Shown here: piece by piece, positions 51,468 to 59,913 of the stretch
Layout of the letters: each line of letters begins with the position of its first letter
How positions within the stretch are numbered: position 1 is the first letter of the stretch
Source: Stappia stellulata DSM 5886
Lineage (GTDB): Bacteria > Pseudomonadota > Alphaproteobacteria > Rhizobiales > Stappiaceae
Reading direction: 5' to 3'
DNA: 64,000 nt
Assembly (NCBI RefSeq): GCF_000423705.1
Contig: NZ_AUIM01000013.1
Location: 7,501 to 71,500 of the forward strand
Position numbers and translations under genes: made by a program
Notes under the pieces: model-generated
Database searches by the model: none
Told to the model about the DNA's origin: nothing
The model's input: only the letters and a program-made list of their open reading frames with translations

Positions 51468-52652
51468 ATGCAGGACAGCTTGGTAATCGTCGGTGCCGGA
51501 CAAGCGGGCGCCCAGGTGGCGCAATCCCTGCGCATGGCCGGCTTCGAGGCGCCGATCGCCCTTGTCGGTGACGAGCCGCATCCGCCCTACCAGCGCCCGC
51601 CGCTGTCGAAGAAGCACCTCGCCGGCGAAATCGACGACGAGGCGCTGCACCTGCGCCCGCTTGCCTTTTACGAACAGAACCGCATCGACTGCCGCTTCGG
51701 CGTTTCGGTCGAGGCCATCGACCGGGATGCGCGCGAACTGGCCCTTTCCGACGGAACCCGGCTCGGCTACGCCACGCTGGTGATCTGCACCGGAACCCGC
51801 CCCCGTGCCCTGCCGTTGCCCGGCGCGGATCTTGCGGGCGTCGTCACGCTGCGCACCATCGCCGACGTGGAGCGCATGCGCGCGCGACTTGCAGACCCCG
51901 GGCACGTCGCCATCGTCGGCGGCGGCTACATCGGGCTGGAGGTGGCTGCCGTGGCCCGGACCATGGGGCACGAGGTCACCGTGCTGGAATCGCGCGACCG
52001 GGTGATGCAGCGCGTCGTCTCGCCGGATGTCTCGGCTTTCTTCGATGCGCTCCATCGCGGCAATGGCGTCGACATCCGCCTCGACACCGGCGTCGCCGGC
52101 TTTTCGGGCGAGGGCCATGTCCGCGCACTCACCCTGGCAACCGGAGAGGAGCTTGCCTGCGACCTTGCGCTTGTCGCCGTCGGCGCGCTTCCCAATGACG
52201 ACCTGGCCCGCGCGGCCGGGCTCGAGGTGGACGACGGCATTCTGGTCGACGCCAGCGGACGGACCTCCGACCCGCACATCTATGCCGCCGGCGATTGCAC
52301 GCGGTTCTTCTCCGCCCGCTACGGCCGCTCGATCCGCCTTGAAAGCGTGCAAAACGCAATCGACCAGGCCAAAGCGGTGGCCGCGGCGCTCACCGGTGGC
52401 GCGCCGGATTACGATCCCGTTCCCTGGTTCTGGTCGGATCAATATGCGATCAAGCTTCAGATCGCCGGCCTGTCGCAGGACCACGACACGGCGCTGACGG
52501 TCGGCGACCCGGCGACGAACAGCTTCTATGTGGCTTATCTGGCGCAAGGCCGGCTTGCCGCCGTGGACAGCATCAACCACCCGCGCTCGCACATGATGGC
52601 GCGCCGCGCCATTGGCAAGACCTACGAGGATGGATTGCTGCCGCCGGCGTGA
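51468..52652 (+). CDS. FAD-dependent NAD(P)H:ferredoxin reductase-like oxidoreductase
   Basis: This 394-residue flavoprotein has the FAD-binding GAGQAGAQVAQSLR, LYQRPPLSKK-type YQRPPLSKKHL, the NAD(P)H-binding GGGYIGLEVAAVARTMG, and the conserved FAD motif YAAGDCTRF. It matches ferredoxin/rubredoxin reductases of monooxygenase systems (rhodocoxin and putidaredoxin reductase type). No ferredoxin or P450 gene is nearby, so its partner is unknown. The ATG is well placed at 51468 (CAGGAGAAAAGCGC upstream). Confidence 0.92.
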   Translation: MQDSLVIVGAGQAGAQVAQSLRMAGFEAPIALVGDEPHPPYQRPPLSKKHLAGEIDDEALHLRPLAFYEQNRIDCRFGVSVEAIDRDARELALSDGTRLGYATLVICTGTRPRALPLPGADLAGVVTLRTIADVERMRARLADPGHVAIVGGGYIGLEVAAVARTMGHEVTVLESRDRVMQRVVSPDVSAFFDALHRGNGVDIRLDTGVAGFSGEGHVRALTLATGEELACDLALVAVGALPNDDLARAAGLEVDDGILVDASGRTSDPHIYAAGDCTRFFSARYGRSIRLESVQNAIDQAKAVAAALTGGAPDYDPVPWFWSDQYAIKLQIAGLSQDHDTALTVGDPATNSFYVAYLAQGRLAAVDSINHPRSHMMARRAIGKTYEDGLLPPA

Positions 52653-52657
52653 ACGGC

Positions 52658-52676
52658 GCGGCCGCAGCGCGGCCGC
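52658..52676. terminator. Short GC hairpin between flavoprotein and metallopeptidase genes
   Basis: GCGGCCGC-AGC-GCGGCCGC forms an 8-base stem with a 3-base loop between convergent stop codons. No T run follows, so it is a weak terminator call. Confidence 0.3.
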
Positions 52677-52677
52677 C

Positions 52678-53112
52678 TCACGGCGTCTCCGCTTCCAGCG
52701 CGTACATGTCCGCGTCCGACAGCCCGAAGTGATGGCCGAGCTCGTGGATCAGAACGTGGGAGATGATGCCGCCGAGCGGCTCCTCATGCCCGCACCAATA
52801 GTCGAGAATGGCCCGCCGATAGAGCCAGACGCGGTTGGGCATCTGCCCCGACAGCATCTCCGCCCCGCCCTGCGCCAGGCCGACCCCCTCGAACAGGCCC
52901 ATCAGCAGGAAGGGGTCGTCGATCGACAGTTCGTCCAGAACGTCGTCGTCGGCCATGTCCGCGACCCGGATCTCGATGTCGCCGCACAGGTTGCGAAAAG
53001 GCTCGGGCAGCGTGGCAAAGGCCTGCCCCGCGATCGCCTCGAAGGCCGACAGATCGGGCGCGAAGGCGTTTTGCCAGGAGAGATGCGGCTCGGGTTCGAT
53101 TGCGGTTGCCAT
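52678..53112 (-). CDS. Small zincin-like metallopeptidase family protein
   Basis: This 144-residue protein carries the zinc-binding motif HELGHHFGLSD (H123, E124, H127, D133), the metzincin-like HExxHxxGxxD form, preceded by a helical and acidic N-terminal half (FRNLCGDIEIRVADMADDDVLDEL). It matches the small minigluzincin-type family often annotated as putative zinc protease. No signal peptide is present, so it is probably cytoplasmic. Its target is unknown. It lies downstream of a small membrane-protein gene and dsbB on the same strand. Confidence 0.88.
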   Translation of the reverse strand: MATAIEPEPHLSWQNAFAPDLSAFEAIAGQAFATLPEPFRNLCGDIEIRVADMADDDVLDELSIDDPFLLMGLFEGVGLAQGGAEMLSGQMPNRVWLYRRAILDYWCGHEEPLGGIISHVLIHELGHHFGLSDADMYALEAETP

Positions 53113-53138
53113 GTCGGTCTCGTTTCCAGGGCAAGGCC

Positions 53139-53390
53139 CTAGAGGTAGGTCCAGGCGAGATAGACGATCAGCACGACGGCAAAAATGCCGCCCGCCGTGC
53201 GCCCGATGCGCGCGCCCCAGATCTCGATGGGATCGTCCTGCGGCGCGCCGTTCTCCGCCCCCCTGTGCCGGGACGCGCCCTGAAAGGTGGTGCGCAGCAG
53301 CGTCTCGCTGTCGCGGTCGACGCGGGCAAGGCTCTCGTCAACGGCCCTGCGCCGTTCGGCGTCGTCCTCATCTGGGGTCTTGCCTGTCAT
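53139..53390 (-). CDS. Small membrane protein of unknown function
   Basis: I do not recognise this 83-residue protein. It has a charged N-terminal two-thirds (DDAERRRAVDESLARVDRDSETLLRTTF) and a single C-terminal transmembrane helix (GGIFAVVLIVYLAWTYL), a tail-anchored layout. It lies between dsbB and the metallopeptidase gene with short spacing, so it is probably part of that unit. Confidence 0.6.
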   Translation of the reverse strand: MTGKTPDEDDAERRRAVDESLARVDRDSETLLRTTFQGASRHRGAENGAPQDDPIEIWGARIGRTAGGIFAVVLIVYLAWTYL

Positions 53391-53426
53391 CCGGTTCCTC
53401 CCGCGTGCGGCCCGCCCGCCATTCCT

Positions 53427-53936
53427 TCAGATAGGAACGCGGCGCCGCGAGGTCCAGAGGGCGGCGAGCGCAAGCAGGGCGAGACCGGCCGAGGCGACCG
53501 CGTTCCAGCCGGCAAACGACAGGCCGAACATGCGCCAGCTCGCCTCCGTACAGCTCACCACCCGGGTCTCGCGCAGCGCGTTGAGCATGTTGGCGGCGGA
53601 GACCGGTGCCGTGCTGCCGCCGCCGCAGCCGTCGGGTCCCGCCCAAAAGCCCCATTCCGCGCCCGACTGATAGACGCCAAGCCCCGCGCCATAGGCAAAG
53701 ATCGCGGCGACGGCGAGCAGAAGCAGTCCGCGCGTGAAGGCGGCCGCGTCCTGCCACAAGAGCAGGGCGGCCAGCGCCGCCAGCGGCAGGCCGGCATAAT
53801 AGGGAATGCGCTGCTCCAGACACAACTCGCAGGGCACATAGCCTCCGATCAGCTGAAACCCCCAGGCGGTCGCGATCGTGGCGAAACCGCCAGCGATCAA
53901 GAGCAGAACCAGCGCGAGCGAACGTCCATGCGTCAT
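53427..53936 (-). CDS. Disulfide bond formation protein B (DsbB family)
   Basis: This 169-residue membrane protein has four hydrophobic helices and the redox motif CELC (C36, C39) in the first periplasmic loop, plus a second cysteine pair (C104, C129) in the second loop, as in DsbB. It reoxidises the periplasmic thiol oxidase DsbA and passes electrons to quinone. No dsbA is adjacent. ACGAGGACC precedes the ATG at 53936. It is downstream of the YqaA-like gene, 17 bases apart. Confidence 0.9.
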   Translation of the reverse strand: MTHGRSLALVLLLIAGGFATIATAWGFQLIGGYVPCELCLEQRIPYYAGLPLAALAALLLWQDAAAFTRGLLLLAVAAIFAYGAGLGVYQSGAEWGFWAGPDGCGGGSTAPVSAANMLNALRETRVVSCTEASWRMFGLSFAGWNAVASAGLALLALAALWTSRRRVPI

Positions 53937-53953
53937 TCGGGTCCTCGTGAGGG

Positions 53954-54532
53954 TCAGAGAAACTTGATGGCGACGAACCCGCCGACGAGGCCGACCACGA
54001 AGATCGTGAACATCAGCGACAGCCGCTCCTCGATGAAGGTACGGATCGGCGGTCCGAAGAGGTACAGGAGGCCCGCCACGGCGAAAAAGCGCAAGCCCCT
54101 GGCCAGCACGCTCGCCACCATGAAGACCGGCAGGCTGAGGCCGGTGGCGCCGCTGGCGATGGTGATCACCTTGTAGGGAAAGGGCGTGATACCGGCAATG
54201 AAGACGATCCAGGCGCCGTAATCGTTGAAATTGGCACGAAAGGCCTCGAACTTGTCGAGATACCCGTAGAACGACAGGATCGGTTCGGCGAGCTGCACGA
54301 AGAGCAGCGCGCCGATGGCATAGCCGGCCGCGCCGCCGATCACCGATGTGATCGTGCAAAGAAGCGCATAGGAAAACGCCCTGGCGCGCCGCGCGATCAC
54401 CATGGGAATCAGCAGGATGTCGGGCGGAATGGGAAAGAACGAACTTTCCGCAAAGGAAACCGCTCCCAGCGCGAAGGGCGCGCGAGGGCCGGAAGCGAGC
54501 GACATTGTCCAGTCGTAGAGGCGGCGCAACAT
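53954..54532 (-). CDS. YqaA/DedA-type membrane protein
   Basis: This 192-residue protein has about four to five hydrophobic segments and the SNARE-associated/DedA motif ESSFFPIPPDILLIPMVIARRARAFSYALLCTITSVIGGAAGYAIGALL and GITPFPYKVITIASGATGLSLPVFM. It belongs to the YqaA branch of the DedA superfamily, thought to move lipid or metal substrates. It begins the dsbB unit. Confidence 0.9.
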   Translation of the reverse strand: MLRRLYDWTMSLASGPRAPFALGAVSFAESSFFPIPPDILLIPMVIARRARAFSYALLCTITSVIGGAAGYAIGALLFVQLAEPILSFYGYLDKFEAFRANFNDYGAWIVFIAGITPFPYKVITIASGATGLSLPVFMVASVLARGLRFFAVAGLLYLFGPPIRTFIEERLSLMFTIFVVGLVGGFVAIKFL

Positions 54533-54638
54533 GGCGATTGATTAGCCGCTCGCGCCCGTCTTGTCATCTGTTTCCGGTGCGACCGAATGCGTTCTCCGGC
54601 GCGGCGCTGCGGGCATGCTGCCGCCGGCGATCTTTCAA

Positions 54639-54666
54639 TTGACGCGTCGCCCGCGATGACTATGAT
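54639..54666 (+). promoter_or_regulatory. Candidate promoter of tRNA-Leu
   Basis: TTGACG (54639-54644) and TATGAT (54661-54666) are separated by 16 bases and lie 34 bases before the tRNA. Both boxes are good matches to the sigma-70 consensus. Confidence 0.65.
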
Positions 54667-54700
54667 CGCGCCCGTTCGGCGGCTCTTGGCGGTCGCCCGG

Positions 54701-54787
54701 GCCCCCGTGGCGGAATTGGTAGACGCGACGGATTCAAAATCCGTTTCTTTAACCGGAGTGTCCGTTCGAGTCGGACCGGGGGCACCA
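54701..54787 (+). tRNA. tRNA-Leu (anticodon CAA)
   Basis: The 87-base gene has acceptor arms GCCCCCG and CGGGGGC (54701-54707 and 54777-54783), discriminator A and an encoded CCA (54785-54787), the D-arm GGCGGAATTGGTAGACGC, an anticodon stem ACGGA/TCCGT with loop TTCAAAA giving anticodon CAA (reads UUG), a long variable arm typical of type II tRNAs, and the T-arm GTTCGAGTC. All features fit tRNA-Leu. Confidence 0.97.
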
Positions 54788-54903
54788 TTTCAGGGTTTCG
54801 CGCCGCAATCGCGGTTTGGCCGGAAACCTCCGTCCGGTCAGGCCCTTGCAGCCGCCACCCGGCACGCATAAGCTCGCCCGGTCCGTTCGCACCGGGATCC
54901 AGC

Positions 54904-55602
54904 ATGACGTCTTCACCGAATACCGATCCGCGCCAGGCGGTCATCGACACCTGCCTTCGCATGAGCGAGATGGGGATCAACCAGGGCACCGCCGGCAACG
55001 TGAGCCTGCGTCAGGACGACCGCTTCTGGATCACCCCCTCCGGCGTTGCCTACGAGGGGATGCGCCCCGAGCAGGTCGTTTCCGTCGGCCTCGACGAGAC
55101 CTATCGCGGCGACTGGCTTCCCTCCTCGGAATGGCGCATGCATCTCGACATCTACGCCGCCCGCCCCGAGGCCGGCGCGGTGATCCACACGCATTCGCTC
55201 CATGCCACCGCGCTGTCGTGCCTGCGCGAGGAAATCCCGCCGTTCCACTACATGATCGCGGTGGCCGGCGGCACGACGCTCAAATGCGCCGACTACGCCA
55301 CCTTCGGCACCAAGGCGCTGTCGCGCGCCATGCTGGCAGCCCTCGATGAGCGCTCCGCCTGCCTTCTCGCCAACCACGGCATGATCTGCTTCGGCCCGAC
55401 GCTGGATAAGGCATTGTGGCTTGCCGGAGAGATCGAGACGCTGTGCCACCAGTATGTCATCGCCCGCCGGGCCGGCACGCCGGTGATCCTCGACGAGGCG
55501 GAAATGGCCGACGTGCTCGCCCGCTTCAAGACCTACGGCAAGCAACCGCGCGATATCGGGACAAGCGACACCCCCGCCGTCGACGCGCCCCGCCGCATCT
55601 GA
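54904..55602 (+). CDS. Class II aldolase/adducin family protein (fuculose-phosphate aldolase-like)
   Basis: This 232-residue protein matches zinc aldolases of the FucA group: GINQGTAGNVSLR, WITPSGVAYEGM, SSEWRMHLDIYAARPEAGAVIHTHSLHATALS with the two metal-binding histidines, and LLANHGMICFG with the third. It could cleave fuculose-1-phosphate or related sugar phosphates, but family members also include ribulose-phosphate epimerases and decarboxylating enzymes. The ATG at 54904 lies just after tRNA-Leu. Confidence 0.9.
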   Translation: MTSSPNTDPRQAVIDTCLRMSEMGINQGTAGNVSLRQDDRFWITPSGVAYEGMRPEQVVSVGLDETYRGDWLPSSEWRMHLDIYAARPEAGAVIHTHSLHATALSCLREEIPPFHYMIAVAGGTTLKCADYATFGTKALSRAMLAALDERSACLLANHGMICFGPTLDKALWLAGEIETLCHQYVIARRAGTPVILDEAEMADVLARFKTYGKQPRDIGTSDTPAVDAPRRI

Positions 55603-55645
55603 CCGCCGGCCGGAAACGGCGACCGCGAACAGGAGACATTCCGCC

Positions 55646-56152
55646 ATGCCGCTTTCCGCCCTCCGCCGGCAAACCCACACGCCGATCCTGCTCCTGACAC
55701 TGCTTCTTTGCACGGCGCTCGTCGCCGGCACAGCCCGCGCTGCGGACATGCACGCCGGCTACTACTATCCTGAACCGGCCAGTTCGGAAGTCTATGTGGC
55801 GCGCGTCGCCGTCGCCAGCGACGCGACCAAGCGCTCGCGCGCCGCTTTCGCAGCCGGCTTCGAGCAGCAGCAGCTCGCGCGCGGCTTCGCTCCCGATTAC
55901 CATCTCTTCGTCAAGGGCGACGACTTCGAGAAGATGATCGTCGTCGCCACGGGCCCTGGCCGCTACGACACGCTCTTCAGGATGCGTGCACTGCTCGCCG
56001 CCCTTACCTCCCAGGCCCGCACCACGCCGTTGTTTCAGCAGGCCGAGACCCCGCACGAACTCACCTTCCTCGATTTCTGCAAGCTGATGGGATTTCGTCA
56101 GCTGACCGTGTCCGACGGCGACAGCCTCGCACACCAGATCGCGCTCAGGTGA
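55646..56152 (+). CDS. Exported protein of unknown function
   Basis: I cannot assign this 168-residue protein to a family with confidence. It has a clear signal peptide (PILLLTLLLCTALVAGTARAA, cleavage near residue 33) and an acid- and Phe-rich mature part (YYPEPASSEVYVARVAVASDA, FVKGDDFEKMIVVATGPGRYDTLFRMRALL and FLDFCKLMGFRQLTVSDGD). It lies 43 bases after the aldolase gene on the same strand and may be co-transcribed. Confidence 0.7.
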   Translation: MPLSALRRQTHTPILLLTLLLCTALVAGTARAADMHAGYYYPEPASSEVYVARVAVASDATKRSRAAFAAGFEQQQLARGFAPDYHLFVKGDDFEKMIVVATGPGRYDTLFRMRALLAALTSQARTTPLFQQAETPHELTFLDFCKLMGFRQLTVSDGDSLAHQIALR

Positions 56153-56187
56153 AGGCCACATGCGCCGCGCTCCTCGCTAGCCGGCAA

Positions 56188-56214
56188 ACAAAGGCGCACT
56201 CAGCGCGCCTTTGT
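56188..56214 (+). terminator. Hairpin after the exported unknown gene
   Basis: ACAAAGGCGC (56188-56197) and GCGCCTTTGT (56205-56214) form a 10-base stem with a 7-base loop. The following bases GGACAG lack a clear T run, so terminator function is uncertain. Confidence 0.45.
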
Positions 56215-56248
56215 GGACAGCGGTGGAAAAAGGCGCTAGAGCGGTTTC

Positions 56249-57814
56249 ATGACCGACACGCCCCGTGAAATCGAACTCAAGCTCGAACTTGACACCGACG
56301 CGCTGAAACGGCTGAAAACCGCGCCCGCGCCGGCGGGGTTCTCGGTCGATCGCGCCCGCACGCGGGTCCTGCGCTCCATCTATTTCGACACGCCCAACCA
56401 GGCGCTGCGCCAGGCGAAATGGTCGCTGCGGGTGCGCAAGGTCGGCGCGGACTGGATCCAGACGGTCAAGGCCGGAACGGGGGTTTTCGGCGGGCTGTCG
56501 ACCCCCAGGGAAAGCGAGAGCCGGGTGGAGGCCGCCGTGCCGGACCTGACCCGCATTGCCAATGCGGATCTGCGCACCGGCCTTTGGGATCTCCTCGACG
56601 GCGCGCCGCTGTCGGCCGTCTTCGAAACCGAGATGCGGCGCACGACCCGTGTCTTTCGCGGCGCGGCGGAGACCGTCATCGAGGTGGCACTGGACACGGG
56701 CGAGGTGCGCACGCTGGAAAAGATCCAGCCGCTGAACGAAGCGGAGTTCGAACTGGTCGCGGGCGACGCCGGCGACCTCTTCCGCCTCGCCCGCGATCTG
56801 AGGGGGACCGGGGAAGCGCGGTTTTCGCGGGCAAGCAAGGCCGAGCGCGGCTATGCGCTGCTGGCGGACGCGGCCACCGAGGTCCTGCCGCAAAAAGCCG
56901 GGGCCGTCAGGCTGTCGCCCCGAAGGGACACGGCCGCAAGCGCGCTTCAGACCATTCTGCGCTCCTGCCTGGAGCAGATCGCCACCAACCGCGATGCGAG
57001 CCTTGCGCTCGACGCGCCGGAAGGCCCGCACCAGATGCGGGTCGGCCTGCGCCGGCTTCGCAGCGCCTTGAAGATCCACCGAAAGCACCTTCCCGAAGCA
57101 GACGCTGGCGAGCTCGACGCGCAGGCCCGCGCGCTCGCCGCACGGGTCGGCGCGTTGCGCGATCTCGATGTCCTTGCCGGCGAAATCGTTGCCTCCGCCA
57201 GCATCTCCGCACCGGCGGGCATCGATCTCGACCGGCTGCGCGCCACCGTGAGGAGCGCGCGCGAAGACACCCGCGCCGGCTTGCGCGTTCAGCTTCTCGA
57301 TCCTTGCGTCAATGCGCTGCTTTTCGATCTCGCCGCTCTTGCCGAGGACGTGACGCTCAGCCCCGAACCGGAAGACGGCGACGCGGGCGCGCGCCTTGCC
57401 GCGCCGGCGACCGCCTTTGCCGCCCGGGCGCTGGAAAAGCGCTGGAAGGCCGTGGCGCGCCTCGGCGCACGCCTCGACGAGCTGACGCTCGAGGAGCGGC
57501 ACGACATGCGCAAGGCCTTGAAGAAGCTGCGCTATGCGATCGAGTTCTACAAATCCCTCTACAAGAGGAAGTCGGTCAGGCCGTTCCTGTCGACACTGAA
57601 GAAGCTGCAGGACGTTTTCGGCTATCTCAACGACGTCGTGATGGCCCACAGACTGGTCGACCTCTTGCGCGAACGCGGCACCGCCGAAGGCGACGACATG
57701 CTGGCAGCCGGCTTCGTCATCGGCTGGCATGAGCGGCGCGCGGAGATCGAATGGGAGCGGGCACGCGCGCTTTGGGACGACACAAGACACGTGCGCAAAT
57801 TCTGGCGCGACTGA
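56249..57814 (+). CDS. CYTH-CHAD domain protein
   Basis: This 521-residue protein joins an N-terminal CYTH triphosphate-tunnel domain (about 1-205; ExExK motif EIELKLEL at residues 7-14) to a C-terminal CHAD domain (about 220-500), a helical histidine-rich fold with HQMRVGLRRLRSALKIH, DMRKALKKLRYAIEFYKS and DVVMAHRLVDLL. CYTH domains hydrolyse triphosphate substrates and CHAD domains bind polyphosphate granules, so a role in polyphosphate or triphosphate metabolism is likely. The ATG at 56249 is the first of the frame and fits the family N-terminus (MxxxxxEIELKL). Confidence 0.94.
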   Translation: MTDTPREIELKLELDTDALKRLKTAPAPAGFSVDRARTRVLRSIYFDTPNQALRQAKWSLRVRKVGADWIQTVKAGTGVFGGLSTPRESESRVEAAVPDLTRIANADLRTGLWDLLDGAPLSAVFETEMRRTTRVFRGAAETVIEVALDTGEVRTLEKIQPLNEAEFELVAGDAGDLFRLARDLRGTGEARFSRASKAERGYALLADAATEVLPQKAGAVRLSPRRDTAASALQTILRSCLEQIATNRDASLALDAPEGPHQMRVGLRRLRSALKIHRKHLPEADAGELDAQARALAARVGALRDLDVLAGEIVASASISAPAGIDLDRLRATVRSAREDTRAGLRVQLLDPCVNALLFDLAALAEDVTLSPEPEDGDAGARLAAPATAFAARALEKRWKAVARLGARLDELTLEERHDMRKALKKLRYAIEFYKSLYKRKSVRPFLSTLKKLQDVFGYLNDVVMAHRLVDLLRERGTAEGDDMLAAGFVIGWHERRAEIEWERARALWDDTRHVRKFWRD

Positions 57815-57830
57815 CCCCGGCCACGGTGCC

Positions 57831-57847
57831 GGCGGGACCGTCCCGCC
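57831..57847. terminator. Short hairpin between CHAD gene and glycosyltransferase cluster
   Basis: GGCGGGA-CCG-TCCCGCC forms a 7-base stem ending one base before the minus-strand stop codon. It may separate the convergent transcripts; no T run is seen on either strand. Confidence 0.3.
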
Positions 57848-58783
57848 TCATCCGGATGCGGAGCGGGGCCCCGACGCGGGTCCGTAGAGCCGCAGGCGCT
57901 TGCCGAACAACCGCAGCACGATCCCGCAAACCTGGCCCGCATCCGACAGCGCGCTGGCCAGCCGCCCGGAGCGCAGCGGCGACCAGACCAGGTGGTTCAA
58001 CGCGTATCCGGTCTTTGTCACCGCGATCCGCGACGCTTCAAGCCACACACCCCCGCACGACGGCTTTCTGCGCATCAGGATCTGCACATCCGTCATGCCG
58101 TCGCGCAGGCCGCGCCGGAACATGTAGCCAAGGGCAAGGCGTTCGACGGGCACATGCTCGCGAACGAGCGCCCTGCCGGCCACAGCGGTGCGGGCACCCC
58201 CCTCCACGAGCCGTTTGAGAAACTCCCGGTCGCCGCCCCCCGTCGTCCCGAACTCGGGATAAAACCAGTCGCCCCGGTTCGCCGGCAGGGCGCCGACCCG
58301 CAACAACAGGTTGCTGGAACACAGCGTTTCGCCGGATTTTGAGAAAAACCGCCCCGCCAGCGCCCAGGCCGGCGGCGGTCCCTCGAACACCGGCTCGACC
58401 GGACCGCAGGCGATATCGCAGCGCTCCGCGAGCGCCGTTCCCAGAAGCTCTTCCAGCCATACGGGATCCGGCACTTCGTCGTCATCGAGAAACGCGAGAA
58501 ATTCGAAGCCGGCATCGACGGCGAGCGCCATCGCCGCATTGCGCGCCGCCGTCACCCCGGTCACCGCCACCCGTCGATAGACAGGCGTAAGCGCGTCGCT
58601 CAGCAGGTCGGCGACCGCCGCCTCGGCCGAGCGCGCGCCATTGTCGGCGACGAAGACGGTCAGACGCCCCGGCAGCGTCTGTGCCGCAAGTGCCGCAAAC
58701 AACGCCGGCAACATCGCGTGCCGGTCGCAGGTGCACAGGCACACGCACACCCGGGAGGCGTCGAGGGGCCGTGCGTCGCTCAC
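57848..58783 (-). CDS. Glycosyltransferase family 2 protein (copy A)
   Basis: This 311-residue protein has a GT2 fold: VCVCLCTCDRHAMLP at the N-terminus, the DXD-type metal motif FLDDDEVPDP, SGETLCSSNLLLR and the acceptor-side GTTGGGDREFLKRLV with REHVPVERLALGYMFRRGLRD. It is a close paralogue of the next gene. The GTG start overlaps the stop codon of copy B by four bases (GTGA at 58780-58783) and GGAAAGGAC lies upstream, so the two are translationally coupled. The sugar and acceptor are unknown. Confidence 0.85.
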   Translation of the reverse strand: MSDARPLDASRVCVCLCTCDRHAMLPALFAALAAQTLPGRLTVFVADNGARSAEAAVADLLSDALTPVYRRVAVTGVTAARNAAMALAVDAGFEFLAFLDDDEVPDPVWLEELLGTALAERCDIACGPVEPVFEGPPPAWALAGRFFSKSGETLCSSNLLLRVGALPANRGDWFYPEFGTTGGGDREFLKRLVEGGARTAVAGRALVREHVPVERLALGYMFRRGLRDGMTDVQILMRRKPSCGGVWLEASRIAVTKTGYALNHLVWSPLRSGRLASALSDAGQVCGIVLRLFGKRLRLYGPASGPRSASG

Positions 58784-59727
58784 AACGGCGTCCTTTCCGA
58801 CGCCAGCCCCGATGACGTCGCGACCGCACCGGCATCGTCGGCCACGCCGTAGAAGCGCGTCTTGCGCCCTGCAAGGCACATCGCGATGCCGCAGGCCGTT
58901 CCGATGTCCGCGACCGCGCTTGCCAGACGCGCCCGCGACGTGAGGCTGGCGGCAAGGTGATAGAGCGCGTAACCGCATTTTCGCGCGGCAACGCCCGTTG
59001 CGGCAACAGCCCGCGATGCGGGCGGTCCCGGCGCGTGCCGCAGGATCTGGACCTCGACATAGCCGTCCCTGAGGCCGCGTTGGAACATGTAGCCAAACCG
59101 CAGCCGCGCGGCGGGAACATGCTCGCGCACAATCGCGGTATCCGCTGTCGCGACGCCCGCGCCCTCGCGCGCAAGCCGCTCCAGGAACTCACGATCCTCG
59201 CCGCCGATTGCGCCGAATGCCGGCTGATACCAGTCGCGCGCATCCGTCGGCAGGCTTGCCGCCCGCAGCATCATGTTGCTGGAGCAGGCGACCTCGCCGG
59301 TCTTGACGAAAAAGCCGCCTTCAACGGCCCAGCGCGGCGGCGCAACCGCGAAATCGGGCAGGACCGGCCCATAGACCAGATCCGCCCCCGTCTCCTGCAT
59401 GCGGGCATGCAGCGCGGAAAGCCAGCCCGGATCGGGTACCTCGTCGTCGTCGAGACAGGCGATCCAGGGCGCACCGCTCTCGCGGGCAAGCGAAAGCGAC
59501 CGGTTGCGCGCGGCGGCAAGCCCGCGCGCCTCGAGCCGGACATAGGCAATCGTCAGCGCCCCGGCGGCCGCACGCTCCAGCGCCACGCCCTGCGCGCTGA
59601 AGGTGCCATTGTCCACAACCACGACATGAAACCGCAAGCCGGTCGTCTGGCGGGCGAGACCGTCCAGAAGGAGGCCGAGCCGGTCCGGCCGGTCGCATGT
59701 GCATATGGCAACACAAATGTCAGGCAT
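58780..59727 (-). CDS. Glycosyltransferase family 2 protein (copy B)
   Basis: This 315-residue protein is a GT2 enzyme with ICVAICTCDRPDRLGLLLDGL, the metal motif CLDDDEVPDPGW, TGEVACSSNMMLR, GAIGGEDREFLERLA and REHVPAARLRFGYMFQRGLRDGYVEVQIL. It aligns motif for motif with copy A, so the pair probably arose by tandem duplication. The listed ATG (59727) has a weak ribosome-binding site; an upstream ATG at 59772 is an alternative. The long shared C-terminal region after the GT domain may bind the membrane or acceptor. Confidence 0.85.
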   Translation of the reverse strand: MPDICVAICTCDRPDRLGLLLDGLARQTTGLRFHVVVVDNGTFSAQGVALERAAAGALTIAYVRLEARGLAAARNRSLSLARESGAPWIACLDDDEVPDPGWLSALHARMQETGADLVYGPVLPDFAVAPPRWAVEGGFFVKTGEVACSSNMMLRAASLPTDARDWYQPAFGAIGGEDREFLERLAREGAGVATADTAIVREHVPAARLRFGYMFQRGLRDGYVEVQILRHAPGPPASRAVAATGVAARKCGYALYHLAASLTSRARLASAVADIGTACGIAMCLAGRKTRFYGVADDAGAVATSSGLASERTPL

Positions 59728-59913
59728 CGCTCGACAACAAGGCCCCGTGGTTCGATCGCTCGACGGTCGCATGCGGCCGGCACGCGATTTTCTCCCGATG
59801 ATGTCGCACGATTGCCGCCCCGCAGACCAGAGCGTATTCGCGGATCCTTGAATGACGTTGCGTCATGCTCGATGAAAGGACAAGATGGACATCTCAATCG
59901 GGGCGCCCGGCGC

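Noticed and set aside
54701-54787. tRNA as an integration site of a mobile element
   Set aside because: No integrase, direct repeat of the tRNA 3' end or change in composition is seen beside tRNA-Leu.
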